Source: Saccharothrix sp. NRRL B-16348 (GTDB taxonomy: Bacteria; Actinomycetota; Actinomycetes; Mycobacteriales; Pseudonocardiaceae). From it: a stretch of 64,000 bases of DNA. Position 1 is the stretch's first letter. Every line of letters starts with the position of its first letter. The translations under genes were made by a program, and so were the position numbers. The stretch spans positions 124,001 through 188,000 of the forward strand of contig NZ_LGED01000208.1 of the NCBI RefSeq assembly GCF_001280085.1, read 5' to 3'. The notes under the pieces were generated by a model. It made no database searches. It saw only the letters and a list, made by a program, of their open reading frames with translations, and was not told the DNA's origin. Of the stretch, positions 25,140-39,800 are shown in pieces.

Positions 25140-26789
25140 TCACGTGGTGGTGAGGAACTCGAAGGTCGATCCGGTCAGCCAGCCCCGGCTCATCTTGTGG
25201 TGCTCGGGCCGCCCGTCCGGGCTCAGCCGGCGCCACAGGCCCGCGAGCCGGGTGAGCGCGGCCGTGCAGTGCACGTCGGCCAGGTCCTGTGCCTCGCTCG
25301 TGCCCAGCGCGGCGGTGCGGGCCAACACGGCGGACGCGGCGACCAGCTCGGCCGCGATCCGGCCGGAGGTCACCAGGAACTCCTCGTCGGCGAACAGTTC
25401 GGCCTGCGGCGACTTCGTCGCCTCGGCGCAGGTCTGCGCGAACCACCGGGTCTGCTCGACCACGGCGTCCAGGTGGACCTGGTTGCGCGGCGCCAGGTCG
25501 AGCCCGGCGGTGTCCGTCGCGCACTCGCCCGGCACCGGACGTTCGCCGCGGTAGTAGGCCGTGAGCAGCAGCTGCGCGACCTGGCTGTCGAGCTGGAAGT
25601 CCACGTTGCCCGCCATGCGGAACCCGCGGGCGTCGCGCAGCGCGCGTTCGGCGGGCAGGACCGGAGCGCCGCGGCGCCGCTTGCTCGCCGCCGTCTCCAG
25701 ACCTTCCGCGCCCATCAGCGCGACCGTGCGGTCGGCGAGCTTCCAGGCCGTGCGGGTGAGGACGTTCTTGGCGACGAACCGCTCCAGCCACCGGTCGGTG
25801 ATACCGCCGCCGATCAGGCTCCACCGCGCCAGGCTGTCCATCGCGTAGACGTCGGCCATCGCGCGGGACACCATGCGCTGGATGCGGTCGTACTCCCCCA
25901 GCGGCCGACCGTCGATCATCCGCCGGTTCACGAAGGAGCGCGACCACTCCAGGCAGTTGCGCGCCACCGCCAACGCGGGCGCCCCCGTGAAGTAGATCCG
26001 GCCGAGGAAGGCGATGGAGTTGATCATCGCGGGCAGCCGCAACTGGCCTTCCCCGCCGGAGAGCACGTGCTCCTTGGGCACCCGGACGCCGTCGAAGCTC
26101 AGCGCGCCGTTGGGCAGACCGTTGCTGCCGATGAACTCGACGACCGAGTCGACGGAGAAGCCCTCGCTCGCGGTGTCCACGAAGCACACCCCGATGCCGC
26201 CGTCGAGCGTGGCCGACACGGCCAGCAGGTCGGCCACCGGACCGTTGCCGGTGTAGAGCTTGTCGCCGCGCAGCACGTAGTCGTCGCCGTCGAGCGTGGC
26301 GGTCATCGTCGGCAGCCGGTTGTTCTGGCCGGCCTGGTCGGTGTCGCCGAAACCGGACAGCGCCCCGCCCCTGATCCGGTCGCGCACCATGTCCCGCAAC
26401 GGCCCTTCGGGCAGCGCGGGGTGCAGCGCGCCGACACCGACACCGGCCTGGATGGCGATGATCTGGCCCACCGGGACGGACTTCGCCGCCGCGGCAGCCA
26501 CCACGCGCAGGACGTTGTAGGGGGACAGCGCCGCGCCGCCGAGCTCACCGGCGAACGCGACGGTGAGCAATCCCTCGCGCCGCAACGCGTCGATCAGCCC
26601 GTCCGGCAGCTCTCGGGTCGCGTCCAGCGCATCCGGGTCGGGCACGTGCTCGGTCACGAACGCCTCGGCCCGCGCGACCCACACATCGCCGACCGCCCGA
26701 TCCGCGGCATCCTGCTCGGGGAAACCACCCAGCAGACCCGTATCCAGCCGACCCGTCAACAACCCCGTCTCCAGCGACTCAACGACCAT
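25140..26789 (-). CDS. Acyl-CoA dehydrogenase-like flavoprotein
   Basis: 549 residues of the acyl-CoA dehydrogenase fold. The helical N-domain contains RREGLLTVAFAGELGGAAL, the beta domain GDDYVLRGDKLYTGNGPVAD, and the C-terminal helices ALMGAEGLETAAS and RDARGFRMAGNVDFQLDSQ. At the place where YEGT-type proteins keep the catalytic Glu there is AGN, so plain alpha,beta-dehydrogenation may not occur. Related proteins act as flavin oxygenases or amine oxidases. The start overlaps the FAD monooxygenase by 11 bp, with GGAGAGGAG upstream. It is a probable tailoring enzyme. Confidence 0.85.
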   Translation of the reverse strand: MVVESLETGLLTGRLDTGLLGGFPEQDAADRAVGDVWVARAEAFVTEHVPDPDALDATRELPDGLIDALRREGLLTVAFAGELGGAALSPYNVLRVVAAAAAKSVPVGQIIAIQAGVGVGALHPALPEGPLRDMVRDRIRGGALSGFGDTDQAGQNNRLPTMTATLDGDDYVLRGDKLYTGNGPVADLLAVSATLDGGIGVCFVDTASEGFSVDSVVEFIGSNGLPNGALSFDGVRVPKEHVLSGGEGQLRLPAMINSIAFLGRIYFTGAPALAVARNCLEWSRSFVNRRMIDGRPLGEYDRIQRMVSRAMADVYAMDSLARWSLIGGGITDRWLERFVAKNVLTRTAWKLADRTVALMGAEGLETAASKRRRGAPVLPAERALRDARGFRMAGNVDFQLDSQVAQLLLTAYYRGERPVPGECATDTAGLDLAPRNQVHLDAVVEQTRWFAQTCAEATKSPQAELFADEEFLVTSGRIAAELVAASAVLARTAALGTSEAQDLADVHCTAALTRLAGLWRRLSPDGRPEHHKMSRGWLTGSTFEFLTTT

Positions 26790-28253
26790 CGGCGCTCCTC
26801 TCCTTCTCCTCGACGGCGGCCAGCGCCCGGATGCGGACCTCCACCTCGGCCAGGTCCGCGGCGGACGCGCCGGACGCGGCCACGTACCCGTCCGGGCGCA
26901 GCACCAGGAAGCCCTCGGCACGACCGGCGAAGTGGTCGTGCGTGACCAGCGCCCGGTTCCGCTCCGCCAGCGCCCGTGCTTCGGCGACCAGCAACGCCGA
27001 GGCGTCGCCCGTGGTCAGCAACCGCAGCCGACCGACGGTGTCACGTGCCGGCACCCAGTGCGGCGTGCGGGTTCCGGGCTTGGCCCGACCGCGCTTCGCG
27101 CCGACGCGCAGCAGCTCGTCGGTGTAGCGCACGCCCCAGCCCGCGAGCAGCGGGACGAACCAACGGCGCAGCGCACCGGTCCGCTCCAGGCCGCCCCACA
27201 CCGCGTTGCGGACCTTCGCCGCGGCGGGCCCCAGCATGAACATCCTCATCATCCGGCCGGTCATGCCGACGATCTGCTCGGCCGCCTGCCGCCGCTCGAC
27301 CTCGTAGCCCGCCAGCACCTGCGCCCCGAGCCTGCCGTGCACGACACCGGCGAGCTTCCACGTCAGGTTGTGCACGTCCTGCAGCCCGAGGTTGAGGCCC
27401 TGACCGCCCAGCGGCGAGTGGGTGTGCGCGGCATCGCCGACGAGGAACACCCGGCCGCGCCGCAGCGACGACGCGATGCGCTCGGAGCTGGAGAAGGTGC
27501 CGATGTGGTCCAGCGACACGATTCTCAGGTCACCGGGTCCACGCTCGTCGAGCAGGCGCTGCACGCCGGTCCGGTCGATCGGCAGGTCGGGCGGGACGGG
27601 CGCGGAGACCCGCACCCGGCCGCCGCTCATCGGCGCGAACACCAGCGAACCGCCGCGGCCGAGGAAGTAGTGCACCGCGCCTTCCTCGAAGTCGCCGTCG
27701 ACGCGGCCCTCGGCGAGGATCAGGTTCGTCGGCACCCGCCGGCCGGGGAAGTCGATGCCCAGCCTCTCCCGCACGTCGCTGCGCACGCCGTCCGCGCCGA
27801 TCACCCAGTCGGCCTCGATCAGCTCGGTGCCCGACGCGCCCGTCACCTGCACGGTCACCGAGTCCTCGCCGGCCGCGAGGTCCTCGAACCGCACGCCGCG
27901 CTCCACCTTGCCGCCGGCGGCCTCCAGCGCTTCCTCCAGCAGCCGCACGGTGTGCTCTTGCGGCAGCAGCAGCGGCTCGTTCTCCGCGCCCAGCGCCACG
28001 CGCAGCACCTTGCCGCCCGCCATGTTGTAGACGTTCGTGCGCACGGTGACGCCCAGGCGCTCGGCCTCCGCGCGGATGCCGACACCCCGGTAGATCTCCA
28101 GGGCGGGCGGCCACAGCTGCAACGCCCGCGTGCCGGTCATCCGCTCGGTCGACGCCTCCAGCAGCCGCACCTGCACGCCGAGCCTGAGCAACTCGACGGC
28201 GGCGGTGAGACCGCACGGACCGGCGCCGATGACGACCACCGTCGCCTTCGACT

Positions 28254-28257
<4 letters not shown>
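26779..28257 (-). CDS. Class A FAD-dependent aromatic/polyketide monooxygenase
   Basis: 492 residues of the PHBH/PgaE group. It has [17 protein letters not shown] at the N-terminus (FAD), [18 protein letters not shown] (DG motif) and [20 protein letters not shown] (GD motif), then a C-terminal thioredoxin-like domain. It uses NAD(P)H and oxygen to hydroxylate electron-rich rings or enolised diketones, or to do Baeyer-Villiger-type steps. A released 4-hydroxy-2-pyrone or diketone from the PKS would be a sensible substrate, but this is inferred. The GTG start overlaps the PKS stop (GTGA). Confidence 0.9.
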
Positions 28258-32141
<3,884 letters not shown>

Positions 32142-32171
32142 GGCACTCACTCCTCCTTGCGTCGCGGGCGG

Positions 32172-35100
32172 TCAGACCAGTTCGTTGTCGAGCAGGGCGA
32201 ACAGGTCCTCGTCGCTGGTGTCGTCGCCGATGACGGCGGTGGCGACCGCGGGCGTCGAGGTCAGCTCGGTGAGGAAGTCGTGCAGCCGGCCGACCAGGCT
32301 CGCCCGCGCGTGCTCGTCGGGCGCCGCGGCCAGGGCGGCGCGCAGCTTGTCCAGGTGCTCGTCCACGGACACGGTCGGCGCCTGTGGCGTGACCTGCGTG
32401 GCGAGGAACCCGGCGACCGCGAGCGGCGTCGGGTGGTCGAACGCGAGCGTCGCGGGCAGCGACACGCCCGACACGGCGGTGATCCGGTTGCGCAGCGACA
32501 CCGCGGCCAGCGAGTCGAAACCCATCTCCCGCAGCGCTTTGCGCGGCTCGACGGCGTCGACCGAACCGTGGCCGAGGATGGCGGCGACCTCGGTGAGCAC
32601 GATCCCGAGCAGGTGCCGTTCGCGCTCGGGACCGGTCATCCCGGCGAGTGCCTCGGCCAGGTTCTCGCCGCCGTCGCCGTCGCCCGCCGCCAGCGCCTTG
32701 CCGACCTCGGGAAGCGCGGAGAACAACGGGCTGGGGCGTGCCGAGGTGTAGGCGGGGGCGAACCGCGCCCAGTCGACGTCGGCCACGACCAGGCCCGCAC
32801 CGGCGCTCGCGACCGCGTCGGCCAGCGCCGCGACCGCTCGGTCGGCGTCCATCGGGACGAGGCCGGACCTGGTCAGCCGGTCGCGCCGCTCGACCTCCTC
32901 GTCGGTGTCCGCGCCGAGCGCCCAGGGGCCGAACGCGATGGAGATGCCCTTCCCGCCGCCGCGCCGCACACCGTCGGCGACGGTGTCCAGGTAGGCGCTA
33001 GCCGCGCCGGCGGCACCTTGGCCACCACTGCCCCAGACGCCCGCGATGGAGGTCAGGACGACGAACGCGCCCAGCGAACCGTCCAGCACGTGCTGAGGTG
33101 GTGCCAGGTCCGCCGGTGTGATGTCGGCGAGCGGGGTGGTGCCGCCGACCGGAGCGAGGTGCACAACGGAGTCGACGGGCCGCGCGAGCGGGTCGACCCG
33201 CGCGGTCACGGTCACCCCAACGCCATCGAGCACGTACCGCGGCGGCACGACCTCGCCCGGCGCGACACCGGCGAGCGGCGGGGTGCCACCGTCCGGCGCG
33301 ACCGGGTCATCGGGCCCCACGAGCGAATCGGCCTGCGCCGACGCAGTCTCCCCGACACCGTCCAGTTCGGCCACGAACGCGGGCACCGAGCCGTCGGCGG
33401 TGACCAGCACCAGGTGCTCGGCCCCCGCACTGGCCAGCCACCGGGCGACCGGCGCGGCGATCGCCTCGTCGGCCCCGGTCACCAGCACCGTTCCGCGCGG
33501 CGTCCAGCGGGCGCCCGTGGGCCGGTCGGTCTCGGCCCGGACGAGGCGGCGGGCCAGTACGTCCCTGCCGCGGATCGCGACCTGGTCCTCTTCCCCGGCG
33601 GACTCCAGCACCGCGGGCAGCGCCGCCAACCCGGCCTCGTCCAGCACGTCCACCAAGCCGCCCCACTGGCGGGGCAGCTCCAGCGCGGCCGTCCGGCCCA
33701 GCGCCCACACCTGGGCCTGTGCCGGGTCGGCCGCGGGATCGGTGTCGGCGGTCGCGACCGCGCCACGGGTGGCCACCCACAGCGGGGAGTCCCAGTTCAG
33801 TGCGGCCGCCGCCTGGAGCACCGCCAGCGTTCCGGTCACGCCGGCGCCGGGGTCCAGCGCCAGCAGCGACAGCACACCGTCGAACGGCTGGCCGTCCACG
33901 GTCGCAAGCCGCTCGGCCAGCGCGCCGCCCTCGGCGGTGCCCGCGTCGACCACGACCGCGACGGTCCGCAGCCCTCGGGCGGCCATGGCCTCCACGCACG
34001 CCTCGGCGCCGTGGCCACCGGACGGCAGCAGCACCAGCCACCGGCTCGCCGCACTCGGCACGGACAGCTCCGGCAGAGCGGTCCAGGCGACCTCGTAGCG
34101 CCACGTCCGCGAAGCTCCGCCGCTCTCGGCCGCCAGCCAGTACCGCTCCCGCTGGAACGGGTAGGTAGGCAGGTCGACGCGCCGCGCGCCGGGCAGCAGC
34201 TCGCCCCACCGCACGTCCACACCGCGCACGTGCACCTCGGCCAACGCGGTCAGCAACGTCTCGGCCTCGTCCTTGTCCCGGCGCAGCGCGGCGCTCAGCC
34301 CCACCTCCGGGTCGTCGGCGAGCGTCTCGCGGCCCATGGCGGTCAGCACCGCGTCCGGGCCCAGCTCCAGGAACGTCGTCACGCCTTCGCCGCGCAGCCA
34401 CCGCAGGCCGTCGGCGAACCGCACCGACTCGCGGACGTGCCGCACCCAGTAGTCCGGCGAGGCGATCTCCTCGGCCGACACCGCGCCGCCGGTCAGGTTC
34501 GACGCGATCGGGATGTCCGGCGCGCGGAAGTCCAGTCCCGCGGCGACCCGCCTGAACTCCTCCAGCATCGGAGCCATCAGGTGCGAGTGGAACGCGTGGC
34601 TGACGCGCAGCCGCCGCGTCTTGTGGCCGCGCGCCGCCAGCTCCGCCTCCGCCTCGGCCACCGCGTCGGCGTCACCGGACAACACGACCGAACCGGGCGT
34701 GTTCACCGCGGCCAGCGCGAGCCGGTCCGACAACAGGTCGGCGGTCTGCTCCTCCGACGCCAGCACGGACACCATCGCGCCACCCGACGGCAGCGCCTGC
34801 ATCAGCCGACCGCGCGCGGCGACCAGCGTGCAGGCGTCCGCCAGCGACAGCACGCCCGCGACGTGCGCGGCGACCAGCTCGCCGATGGAGTGGCCCGCCA
34901 CGAAGTCCGGCTCGACGCCCAGGCTCGCCACCAGCCGGTACAGCGCCACCTCGACGGCGAACAGACCGGTCTGGGTGTAGCGGGTCTGGTCGAGCAGGTC
35001 GCCGTCGCCGAACACCACCTCGGCCAGCGGCCGGTCCAGGTCGCGGTCGAGCAGCGCGCACGCCTCGTCGAACGCGGCGGCGAACACCGGGTGCCGGGCG

Positions 35101-36821
35101 TGCAGCTCGCGGCCCATGGCCAGGCGTTGGCTGCCCTGCCCGGTGAACAGCACCGCGAGGCCGCCGCCGCGGGTCACCTCGCCGAGCACCGCGCCGGCCG
35201 GGAAGGCCGCCAGTCCGGCGCGCAGCTCGTCCCGCGAGGACGCGAGCACGACGGCCCGGTGGTCCAGGCCCGCACGGGTGGTGGCCAGCGAGAAGCCCAC
35301 GTCGGCCAGGTTCGCCCCGGGCTGTGCGTCGAGGTGGTCGCGCAGCCGTGCCGCCTGCCCCCGCAGCGCCTCCGGGCTCTTGGCCGCCAGTGCGAACGGC
35401 ACGACACTCGTCGGTTCCGGCGTCTCCCGCGTCGGCGGCGCCGGCCGGTACTCCTCCAGCACTACGTGCGAGTTGGTGCCGCTGATGCCGAACGACGACA
35501 CCGCGCCACGCCGCGGCCGGTCGCCGGCGGGCCAGGGCCGGGACTCGGTCAGCAGCGCCACGCCGCCGGACTCCCAGTCCACGAACGGCGACGGCTCGTC
35601 CACGTGCAGGGTGCGCGGCATGACGCCGTGCCGCATCGCCTGGATCACCTTGATGACACCCGCCGCCCCGGCCGCGGCCTGGGTGTGGCCGATGTTCGAC
35701 TTGACCGAGCCGAGCCACACCGGTTCGGTGCGCCCGCGGCCGTAGGTGGCCAGCAGCGCGGACGCCTCGATCGGGTCGCCGAGCCGGGTGCCGGTGCCGT
35801 GCGCCTCGACCAGGTCGACGTCCTTTGTGGACAGACCGGCGGCCTTGAGCACGGCCTTGATGACGCGTTCCTGCGCCGGGCCGTTGGGCGCGGTGAGCCC
35901 GTTGGACGCGCCGTCCTGGTTGACCGCGGAACCGCGCAGCACGGCGAGCACGTGGTGGCCCAGCCGTTCGGCGTCGGACAGCCGCTCGACCAGCAGCACG
36001 GCCACGCCCTCGGCCCAGCCGGTGCCATCGGCCGACGCGGCGAACGACTTGCACCGACCGTCCGCGGACAGGCCCCGCTGGCGGGAGAACTCGACGAACG
36101 TCGCGGGCGTGGACATGACCGTGACACCGCCCGCCAGGGCGAGCGAGCACTCCCCCGCGCGCAGCGACTGCGCGGCCAGGTGCAACGCCACCAAGGACGA
36201 CGAGCAGGCCGTGTCGACGGTGAGCGACGGACCCTCCAGCCCGAGCGTGAACGACACCCGGCCGGACAGCACGCTGCCCGCGCCGCCGGTGAGCCGCTGG
36301 CCCTCGATGCCCTCGGGCAGTTCGGTGACGCCCACGCCGTAGTCGTGGTACATGAGCCCGGCGAACACGCCGGTCCGGCTGCCCCGCAGCGACAGCGGGT
36401 CGATCCCGGCCCGCTCCACGACCTCCCAGGACGCCTCCAGCAGCAGCCGCTGCTGTGGGTCCATCGCCAGCGCCTCGCGGGGCGAGATGCCGAAGAACGC
36501 GGCGTCGAACTCGGCGGCCCCGTACAGGAAACCGCCCTGGTCCGAGGTCGACGTCCCGGTCCGCTCCGGGTCGGGGTCGTACAGGTGCGCGAGGTCCCAG
36601 CCCCGGTCGGTCGGGAACCCCCCGATGCCGTCGGCGCCGGCCTCGACCACCCGCCACAGGTCCTCCGGCGAGGCGATGCCACCGGGCAGCCGGCAGGCCA
36701 TCCCGATGATCGCGACAGGTTCACCGGTCGAAGCGGCCAGCCTGGCGTTGACCTCCTTCAGCCGGGCGATCTCCTTGACCGAGTCGCGCAGTGCCGCGAC
36801 CACGGCTTCGGTGTTCGTCAT
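32172..36821 (-). CDS. Type I PKS, module KS-AT-(inactive KR)-ACP
   Basis: 1549 residues. The order is docking helix ([20 protein letters not shown]), KS (DTACSSS), AT (GHSIGE; HAFH, malonyl type), a KR region, ACP ([11 protein letters not shown]) and a C-terminal docking tail. The KR is clearly broken: the cofactor loop reads [10 protein letters not shown] instead of TGGxGxxG (about residue 1113), and the catalytic Tyr region reads [14 protein letters not shown] with Ala/Gly where Tyr belongs (about 1260). It also contains a near-duplicate segment ([20 protein letters not shown] and [20 protein letters not shown]). The module should leave a beta-ketone. Confidence 0.93.
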   Translation of the reverse strand: MTNTEAVVAALRDSVKEIARLKEVNARLAASTGEPVAIIGMACRLPGGIASPEDLWRVVEAGADGIGGFPTDRGWDLAHLYDPDPERTGTSTSDQGGFLYGAAEFDAAFFGISPREALAMDPQQRLLLEASWEVVERAGIDPLSLRGSRTGVFAGLMYHDYGVGVTELPEGIEGQRLTGGAGSVLSGRVSFTLGLEGPSLTVDTACSSSLVALHLAAQSLRAGECSLALAGGVTVMSTPATFVEFSRQRGLSADGRCKSFAASADGTGWAEGVAVLLVERLSDAERLGHHVLAVLRGSAVNQDGASNGLTAPNGPAQERVIKAVLKAAGLSTKDVDLVEAHGTGTRLGDPIEASALLATYGRGRTEPVWLGSVKSNIGHTQAAAGAAGVIKVIQAMRHGVMPRTLHVDEPSPFVDWESGGVALLTESRPWPAGDRPRRGAVSSFGISGTNSHVVLEEYRPAPPTRETPEPTSVVPFALAAKSPEALRGQAARLRDHLDAQPGANLADVGFSLATTRAGLDHRAVVLASSRDELRAGLAAFPAGAVLGEVTRGGGLAVLFTGQGSQRLAMGRELHARHPVFAAAFDEACALLDRDLDRPLAEVVFGDGDLLDQTRYTQTGLFAVEVALYRLVASLGVEPDFVAGHSIGELVAAHVAGVLSLADACTLVAARGRLMQALPSGGAMVSVLASEEQTADLLSDRLALAAVNTPGSVVLSGDADAVAEAEAELAARGHKTRRLRVSHAFHSHLMAPMLEEFRRVAAGLDFRAPDIPIASNLTGGAVSAEEIASPDYWVRHVRESVRFADGLRWLRGEGVTTFLELGPDAVLTAMGRETLADDPEVGLSAALRRDKDEAETLLTALAEVHVRGVDVRWGELLPGARRVDLPTYPFQRERYWLAAESGGASRTWRYEVAWTALPELSVPSAASRWLVLLPSGGHGAEACVEAMAARGLRTVAVVVDAGTAEGGALAERLATVDGQPFDGVLSLLALDPGAGVTGTLAVLQAAAALNWDSPLWVATRGAVATADTDPAADPAQAQVWALGRTAALELPRQWGGLVDVLDEAGLAALPAVLESAGEEDQVAIRGRDVLARRLVRAETDRPTGARWTPRGTVLVTGADEAIAAPVARWLASAGAEHLVLVTADGSVPAFVAELDGVGETASAQADSLVGPDDPVAPDGGTPPLAGVAPGEVVPPRYVLDGVGVTVTARVDPLARPVDSVVHLAPVGGTTPLADITPADLAPPQHVLDGSLGAFVVLTSIAGVWGSGGQGAAGAASAYLDTVADGVRRGGGKGISIAFGPWALGADTDEEVERRDRLTRSGLVPMDADRAVAALADAVASAGAGLVVADVDWARFAPAYTSARPSPLFSALPEVGKALAAGDGDGGENLAEALAGMTGPERERHLLGIVLTEVAAILGHGSVDAVEPRKALREMGFDSLAAVSLRNRITAVSGVSLPATLAFDHPTPLAVAGFLATQVTPQAPTVSVDEHLDKLRAALAAAPDEHARASLVGRLHDFLTELTSTPAVATAVIGDDTSDEDLFALLDNELV

Positions 36822-36857
36822 CCCACTCCCCACTACTCCGCCGGGTTGTCGACGGCT

Positions 36858-39800
36858 TCAGTCCTCGATGCTGGCGCGGGCCAGTCGGATCAGGTCGGCG
36901 ACGTCCAGCGCGTCGACCTGCTCGACGGTCCGGGTGGTCTGCTCCTCGTCGTGCTCCTCGGCTTCGGGGAGCAGTTCGGCGCGCAGGTGCTCGGCGAGTT
37001 CCCGCGGTGTCGGGTAGTTGAAGATGACCGTGGGCGACAGCCGCAGGCCCGACGCCCGGTTGAGCCGGTTGCGCAGCTCCACCGACGTCAGCGAGTCGAG
37101 GCCGAGCTCCTTGAAGCCGCGCCGCACGTCCACGCTCGCCGGGTCCGGGTGGTCGAGCACCTTCGCCACCTCGGCGCGCACCAGGTCCAGCACGGCCTTG
37201 GCCTGCTCGGCGGCCGACCTGCCCGCCAGCCGGTCGCCGAACCCGACGTCCGGGGCGGCCCGCTCGACGCGGCGGGGTCGGGTCGGCACCAGACCGCGCA
37301 GCAGCGGCGGCAGGTCCTCGCCTTGGGCCCGCAGCACCGCCGGGTCCACCCGCAGCGGCACGACCTGCGAGTTGTCCAGCCCCAGCGCGGCGTCGAACAG
37401 CGCGAGACCGTCCGCTGTGGACAGTGCCGACATGCCGATCCTGGCCAGCCGGTTCAGCTGCGCCTCGTCGAGGGCGCCCGCCATGCCCAGCTCCGCCCAC
37501 GGCGCCCACGCCAGGGAGGTCGCGGGCAGGCCGGCGGCGGCGCGCTGCCGGGCCAGGGCGTCCAGGAACGAGTTGGCCGCCGCGTAGTTCGCCTGCCCCG
37601 GCGCACCGACCACGCCGGACGCGGAGGAGAACAGCACGAACGCCTTCAGGTCCAGCTCGCGCGTCAGCTCGTGGAGGTGCCACGCGGCGTCGACCTTGGG
37701 CCGCAGCACGGTGTCCACGCGCGCCGGGGTCAGCGCCCCGATCGGCGCGTCGTCCAGCACGCCCGCCGCGTGCACGACGGCGGTGAGCGGGTGCTCGGCG
37801 GGGACGCCGTCGAGCAGCGCCCGCACGCCGTCGCGGTCGGACACGTCGCACGCGACCGTGCGCACATCAGCGCCGTTGGCGGTCAGCTCGGCGACCAGCA
37901 CGGGGTCCTGCGGTCGCCGTGAGGCGAGCAGCAGGCGCCGCACACCGTGCTCGCCCACCAGGTGCCGGGCGATGAGCGCGCCGAGGGCGCCGGTCGCGCC
38001 GGTCACCAGGACCGTGCCGTCCGGGTCCCAGGTCCGCTCGGTCGGCTTGCGCGCGGCGGCGGCCAGGCGCGGCCGGAACACGACGTCCCCGCGCAGCGCC
38101 GACTGCGGCTCGCCGGAGGAGGCGAACGCGGCCACTTCGTCGTCGGTGACCTCCCGGTCGGTGTCCAGCAGCACGAACCGGCCCGGGTGCTCCGTCTGCG
38201 CCGAGCGCACCAGGCCCCACACGGCGGCGTGCGCCAGGTCCACCGCGTCACCGGTGCCGTCGCGGGTCACCAGCACCAGCGGTGTCTCGTCCTCGCCGGC
38301 GAGCCGTTCCCGCACGACGGCCAGCGCCTCGTCCACGGCCGCCCGCACGGCCCTCGGGACGTCGCCGGTCGTGGTGGCGATCCGCCGCACCGCGACCGGG
38401 CCGGTCCGACCGCCCTCCGGGGTCGGCGTCCAGGCCACCTCCAGGAGTGCGTCGTCGGCCTGGACGAGCCGGTCCGGCGCCACCTCCCGGACGGTCAGCG
38501 ACTCGACCGACGCCACCGGCGTGCCGTGCTCGTCGGTCAGCAGGATCGACACGGCGTCGTCACCGGCCGGTGCGACGCGCACCCGCGCCGCGGCCACGCC
38601 GGTCCGGTGCAGCCGCACCCCGCTCCACGCGAACGGCAGCCGGGTCCGGCCCGGCACCGGCGGCAGGGCGCCGAGTCCGATGGCGTGCAGCGCGGCGTCC
38701 AGCACGACCGGGTGCAGACCGAAGCGCGCGGCGTCCAGGCCCTCGGTCAGCCGGACCTCGGCGAACACCTCGCGACCGCGCCTGCGTGCCGACCGCAGTG
38801 CCCGGAACGCGGGGCCGTAGTCGAAGCCGCCTTCGGCCAGGTCGCCGTACCAGCCGGCCAGGTCGACCGGCTCGGCGTCCGATGGCCAGTCCGCCACCGG
38901 CGCGTCCGCCACCGCGCCGAGGACGCCCTGGGCGTGCCTGGTCCACGGCCGGCCACCGGAGCGGAAGTGCACCTGGAACGCGCGCGACCCGGCCGCGTCC
39001 GGTGCGTCCACGGTGAGCTGCACGTCCACCGCGTCCTGTTCGGGCAGCACCAACGGCGCTTCGAGGGTCAGCTCCTCGATCCCGGCGCAGCCGAGCTCGT
39101 CGGCCGCGAGCAGCGCGAGGTCCACCATCGCGGCGGCGGGCACCACGACCGTGCCCATGATCGCGTGGTCGGCGAGCCACGGGTGGTCCCGCACGGACAG
39201 CTTCGCCGTGTGCACGAGCCCGTCGGTGGCGGCCAGCGGCACGCCCGTGCCGAACAGCGGGTGTCCGGTGGCCTGGTCGCCGCTCCGCGGAGCGAGCCAG
39301 AACCGGCGGTGCTCGAACGGGTAGGTGGGCAGTTGGACCGGCTTGGGCCGCATCGGCGCCAACAACGCCGTCCAGTCCACCCGGACACCGCGTGCCCAGA
39401 CCTTGGCCAGCGCGTCGGCGAGGGTGGCGGTCTCCGGCTTGTCGCGGCGCAGCACGGGCACGAAGACGACCTCGTCGTCCGGCAGGCAGTCCTGCCCCAT
39501 ACCGGTGAGCACGGCGTCCGGCCCGATCTCCAGGAACGTGGTCGCGCCCGCCTCGCGCAGGGCTTGGACGCCGTCGGCGAACCGCACCGCCCGGCTGACG
39601 TGCCGCACCCAGTAGTCCGGCGTGCGCATCTCGTCGCCGGCGAGCAGGCCGGTGACGTTGGAGACGACCGGCACGGTCGGCGCGTGGTAGGTGAGCTTCT
39701 CCGCGACCCGGCGGAAGTCCTCCAACATCGGGTCCATCAGCGGCGAGTGGAACGCGTGGCTCACCCGCAGCCGCCTGCTCTTGGCGAACCGCGCGGCGAC

